From Mesostigma viride (lineage: Eukaryota; Streptophyta; Mesostigmatophyceae; Mesostigmatales; Mesostigmataceae): a stretch of 64,000 nt of DNA. Position 1 is the stretch's first letter, and each line of letters starts with the position of its first letter. The stretch lies in NCBI GenBank assembly GCA_009746045.1, contig RPFO01000448.1, forward strand, positions 4,059,419-4,123,418, written 5' to 3'. A program made the translations under genes and the position numbers. Of this stretch, positions 61,198 through 64,000 are shown one piece after another. Under the pieces are notes generated by a model. The model was not told the origin of the DNA and did not search any database. It saw only the letters and a list, made by a program, of their open reading frames with translations.

Positions 61198-61571
61198 GGA
61201 TCCGGAACAACTCGAGGATGTCCCAAAGCGCAGGCCAGAAAACCGAATCGAAGGCTTTGATGAAGTCCACCAGCACAAGGTGCAAAGGGGACTCACCAGG
61301 CTGAAGGCGTTGCAGTTCCTCCACCAGTCGGCGAGTAGCGAAGAGCGCCTGTACTGTGTTGCGACCTGAACGGAAGCCGTGCTGAGTCTCGCTGAGGTGA
61401 CCGTCCAGGGCCGTGCGCAGGCGGTTCAGGATGAGCCGCATAAGAAGCTTGAGGGGGGCACTTTGAATGCACACCCCTCTGTAGTTGCCGGCGGTCGGCA
61501 GGCGACCCCTTGTTCTTGTACAGCATCGTGCGAAAACTGTGTTGCCAGGCCGCTGGAGGTGGTTGCGACAC

Positions 61572-62310
61572 GCCTAGAAGGCAGCGGTGACACTAATCAA
61601 GCTGTAGTGGTCGACTCGGCTCGATCTTCCTGCGGCCTCGCCCTTGGCATCGCCTGAATCCAAACGCAGTCGCCCCGCGGACCTGAGCTGTCGTGAGGTC
61701 GACTTTGACATCAACTCCTGGCAATGGGCAACGCACCCCATCGACACGTAATTCATGGATGACGTGCTTTTTTGGGACGCACGCCTTGCTTTCGGCACTG
61801 TGCCGGCCGCGACACCTACATGGCCAGAATCGCCTCAACCAGGCTGGGATGGGCTCCCAGGGCCCGTCTAATTCGCGCTCAGAGTTATGGCGGACCTTCT
61901 TCACGTTACCCCTCGATCGCCCCCGCCTTCAGCGCATTGCTCGATCTGCTCCTTCGGCCAGGCAGACCAGCTGTGATATACAAATGGGTTGCGAAATTAG
62001 CTAGGGTTGTTGAAAGCAATGACGTCACCATCAATGTATCGACGTGTGTGGATAAAACGCCTGATGAAAACATCATCATTTCAGGTAATCGAGATTCTCC
62101 ACGAATGCAAGCGCATATCAGGATTGATTTGGAAGAAGATGATGGACAAGGCCAAGTGGGCCCAGGTCATAGAGGACAACGAGCCCCCCCCTGTAGGGAA
62201 GCGCCCGCGTGTGCAAACCCACGGGATGCATGCCAGACAGCTCCCCTAGGGCAGCGTGATGCTGTTTAGATAGACGTGGTAGTAATTAATTAATTAATAA
62301 ATAAATAATA
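61572..62310 (+). pseudogene. ORF1-type LINE fragment joined to a subfamily II 3' end
   Basis: 61572-61960 holds ORF1 N-terminal motifs (EGSGDTNQAVVV, PESKRSRPAD, EVDFDINSWQW, then DVLFWDARLA-like). 62080-62250 encodes the ORF2 ending VIEILHECKRISGLIWKKMM, DKAKWAQVIEDNEPPPVGKR, followed by a TAATTAATTAATTAATAAAT tail (62281-62310). The junction between the two parts was not located. Confidence 0.6.
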
Positions 62311-62759
62311 AATATAGTAGTATGGTAATTAGTGCTGCATGAGGGGCATGCGGCGAGGTATGAATCTTCATGCGAGGTTGATCCAACCAAGCTGCTTGTG
62401 CCGGGACCTCGTTTCATGCGCATGCACATCTGTGAATGGGTGCATGAATTAATACTCACATGCATGCAAGCATAACAAAAGAAATGATGGTCCACCTTAC
62501 ACCCCATGATATTAGTTTAAGCACCTCCTGATATTAGTTGCGCCTTATAGTGAGCGCATGCATGCAGGTAGTTACTGATGAAGGCACTTCGCAGCTCCTA
62601 GTGCAGACGTACATCGAGAAACTTGGCCAGAGAATACATGCCATGCCAGTTGACATATTAATGTTGTTGCTAAAGGTAGGTTGGTATAGGTTGGTATTTG
62701 TTGTTGATTAAGGCGCTGGCCAGCCTGTGCACACCAGGGCACCTATCACAAGCTTTTTA
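62311..62759. other. Intergenic, no feature seen
   Basis: AT-rich with ATGCATGC-type words. No coding or repeat structure recognised. Confidence 0.4.
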
Positions 62760-62764
62760 TTACA
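62760..62764 (-). terminator. Probable DiT1 polyadenylation signal TGTAA
   Basis: Minus strand TGTAATAAAAAGC, about 260 nt beyond the DiT1 stop codon. Confidence 0.4.
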
Positions 62765-63023
62765 ACAGAGTGAGCAAATAACCAGTCGAAACCTCGCAAA
62801 CAGCTATCCAGGCACACTAGTGAGGCAGGTATGGAGTGCGGTTCACAGTGGCAAACCCTGTTTTGCCACAGCATCGCACACCGAACAATGCCAAAGCTCA
62901 ACGCAACGAATAGCTACGGTTAAAAAAAGGCCAGCAATCACGCCCCGATTGCCTGGCCTCTATTCTAAATGTACAACTGACTGGCCGTGGCGCAGACCGG
63001 TACTACAAAAACGTGTCCAATCT

Positions 63024-63608
63024 TTACCACAGGCCCAGGACCTTCCACCAGGCGCCGCCCACGATGACCCAGATGAGGACATTCACAACGCTGAGCAGGC
63101 CACCCAGCTGCCACCACTTGGCCATCGGGACGTACCCCGCACCGTAGAACACCGGGGCGGAGCCGATGCCATAGTGGGTCAGGCCGCCCATGAGGTTGGA
63201 CATGAAGCACAGCATGAGCGCGCCGAAGTACGGCGGTGTCCCGAGCGCGACGGAGACCGACAGGAATGCGGTGAACATGGCGCCGATGTGCGCGGCGCCG
63301 GACGCAAACAGGTAGTGAGAGTAGAAATAGACGAGCATGAGGATGAGGAACGTGGGCTGCCACGCGAGGCCCATCCCGCCCACCGACTTGACGATCGCGT
63401 CAGAGAACCAGTTGATGAGGCCAAACTTGTTCAGGTACCCGGCCATGGCGATCAGGGCTGCGAACCAGGTGAGTGTGTCCCACGCCACGCCCTCGCCCAG
63501 GCACTCCTTCCACGTCACGATGCCGGTCACGAGCAGCACGGTCAGGCCGCAGATGGCGGCGGTCACCGCACCGATGCCGATGTTGGCGCCAAACACCCAC
63601 AGGCCCAC
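63024..63608 (-). CDS. DIT1: Plastid 2-oxoglutarate/malate translocator (DiT1, DASS family), last exon
   Basis: A 194-codon terminal exon after the acceptor CTTCAG at 63614-63609, ending VGGAWWKVLGLW and TAA. It carries several hydrophobic membrane segments (IGAVTAAICGLTVLLVTGIV, TFLILMLVYFYSHYLFASGA, ALMLCFMSNLMGGLTHYGIG, LLSVVNVLIWVIVGGAWW) and the motifs TLTWFAALIAMAGYLNKFGL and SHYLFASGAAHIGAMF typical of DASS dicarboxylate transporters. The close match of the ending to plant DiT1 (inner-envelope carrier exchanging 2-oxoglutarate for malate in photorespiratory ammonia assimilation) supports the name. Earlier exons lie beyond the window edge. Confidence 0.9.
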   Translation of the reverse strand: MGLWVFGANIGIGAVTAAICGLTVLLVTGIVTWKECLGEGVAWDTLTWFAALIAMAGYLNKFGLINWFSDAIVKSVGGMGLAWQPTFLILMLVYFYSHYLFASGAAHIGAMFTAFLSVSVALGTPPYFGALMLCFMSNLMGGLTHYGIGSAPVFYGAGYVPMAKWWQLGGLLSVVNVLIWVIVGGAWWKVLGLW

Positions 63609-64000
63609 CTGAAGTAATGAGTTGATGGAGGATGAATGGCGCAACATGGAGGATGAATTAGTGAGATCAGGAGAAAGAATGGTGAGACCAGGTACAGATG
63701 AAGGGGGATATCCAAACGATGCAACTACTAGGTCCCGACCAATCTCTAGCACCGGGCGACTCGAGGTATGAGGGGCGCAACAGATCGTGGTGCAGGGAGC
63801 CCACGTGACTAATACATTCTTTTTGGTGCACATACAGGGGGAGGGGGGCGCGGGGCGGGGGAAGGGGTAGCATGGGGAGTGGCCACCCCCGCACGTGGCC
63901 ACCAATCCATCGGATCTGCGAGGAGCAGAGCACGTGCTGTAGCATTTGAGCTCCAAGATAAATGCAACTCAGGTAGGAGAAAGACTTAGGCCTCCTGGCT
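63609..64000 (-). other. Intron of DIT1
   Basis: GT-AG intron interior, with a repeated GGAGGATGAAT motif (63625-63660) and G-rich runs (63838-63870). No further exon recognised before the window end. Confidence 0.6.

Larger units (their letters stand above)
56763..61571 (-). pseudogene. ORF2-type LINE, subfamily II, minus strand, split by a nested insertion
   Basis: Upstream part 61571-61198: PPPAAWQHSFRTMLYKNKGS, LSETQHGFRSGRNTVQALFA, LVLVDFIKAFDSVFWPALWD. Downstream part from 57850: LIAVIRNLYEGS, KGVWQGCVLSPYLFI, IIYADDTTLFEDTEHV, LTYGAETWTLTADLARKLDG, IKQRRLQLVGHLART. It ends near 56800 (VIWKKMMDKANWAQVIEDNE), then the B-type tail. The two halves are parts of one RT domain separated by 57851-61197. 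Frames are broken in several places. Confidence 0.8.

Noticed and set aside
63024-63956. 310-residue frame as a complete DiT1 protein
   Set aside because: Residues before position 117 are intron; a clear 3' splice site precedes VGLWVFGANIG and the upstream part lacks membrane segments.

Overview
The window is nuclear DNA of a photosynthetic eukaryote, most likely a green alga. It carries GT-AG introns, GC-rich exons, two genes for chloroplast proteins (cpSRP43 and the DiT1-type 2-oxoglutarate/malate translocator), a hydroxyproline-type cell-wall-like protein and TGTAA-type polyadenylation signals. There are no prokaryotic signatures. More than half of the window is mobile-element debris and tandem repeats.

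Layout. 1-1620 (+): 3' part of cpSRP43. 1.6-9.3 kb: fragments of one family of non-LTR retrotransposons (LINEs) in both orientations, including a CAG/CTG expansion. 11.2-29.1 kb (-): a 12-exon gene for tRNA A64-2'-O-ribosylphosphate transferase (RIT1), assembled here by hand. All splice phases agree, giving 794 codons, and nearly every intron holds its own private minisatellite (9, 11, 16, 24, 28, 38, 39, 45, 47 and 75 bp units, tetranucleotides, and so on). 31.1-36.6 kb (+): a complete 4-exon gene for a 1363-residue secreted protein with a LamG-like domain, a TIG-like domain and a Ser-Pro-rich tail. 37.2-46.2 kb: a LINE cluster. 46.2-54.9 kb: a triple hairpin, two related satellites, a 1.3-kb microsatellite and otherwise featureless DNA. 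55-62.3 kb: a LINE copy with a SINE-like insertion, then a three-level nest of retroelements. 63.0-64 kb (-): last exon of DiT1.

The most interesting pattern is in the LINE family. Elements carrying the RNA-binding-type ORF1 and elements carrying the endonuclease/reverse-transcriptase ORF2 look like separate units. ORF1 elements end, about 450 nt after their stop codon, in the same terminal box (TGTGCTACAT, then CTCCCAACGGAG, then an AATT-type tandem tail) that closes the ORF2 elements, with no ORF2 between. This suggests a two-component retrotransposon. The ORF1-element 3' UTR also holds a hairpin with compensated substitutions between copies.

No tools were run. Gene names come from recognising conserved protein motifs; exon ends come from splice consensus plus phase arithmetic.
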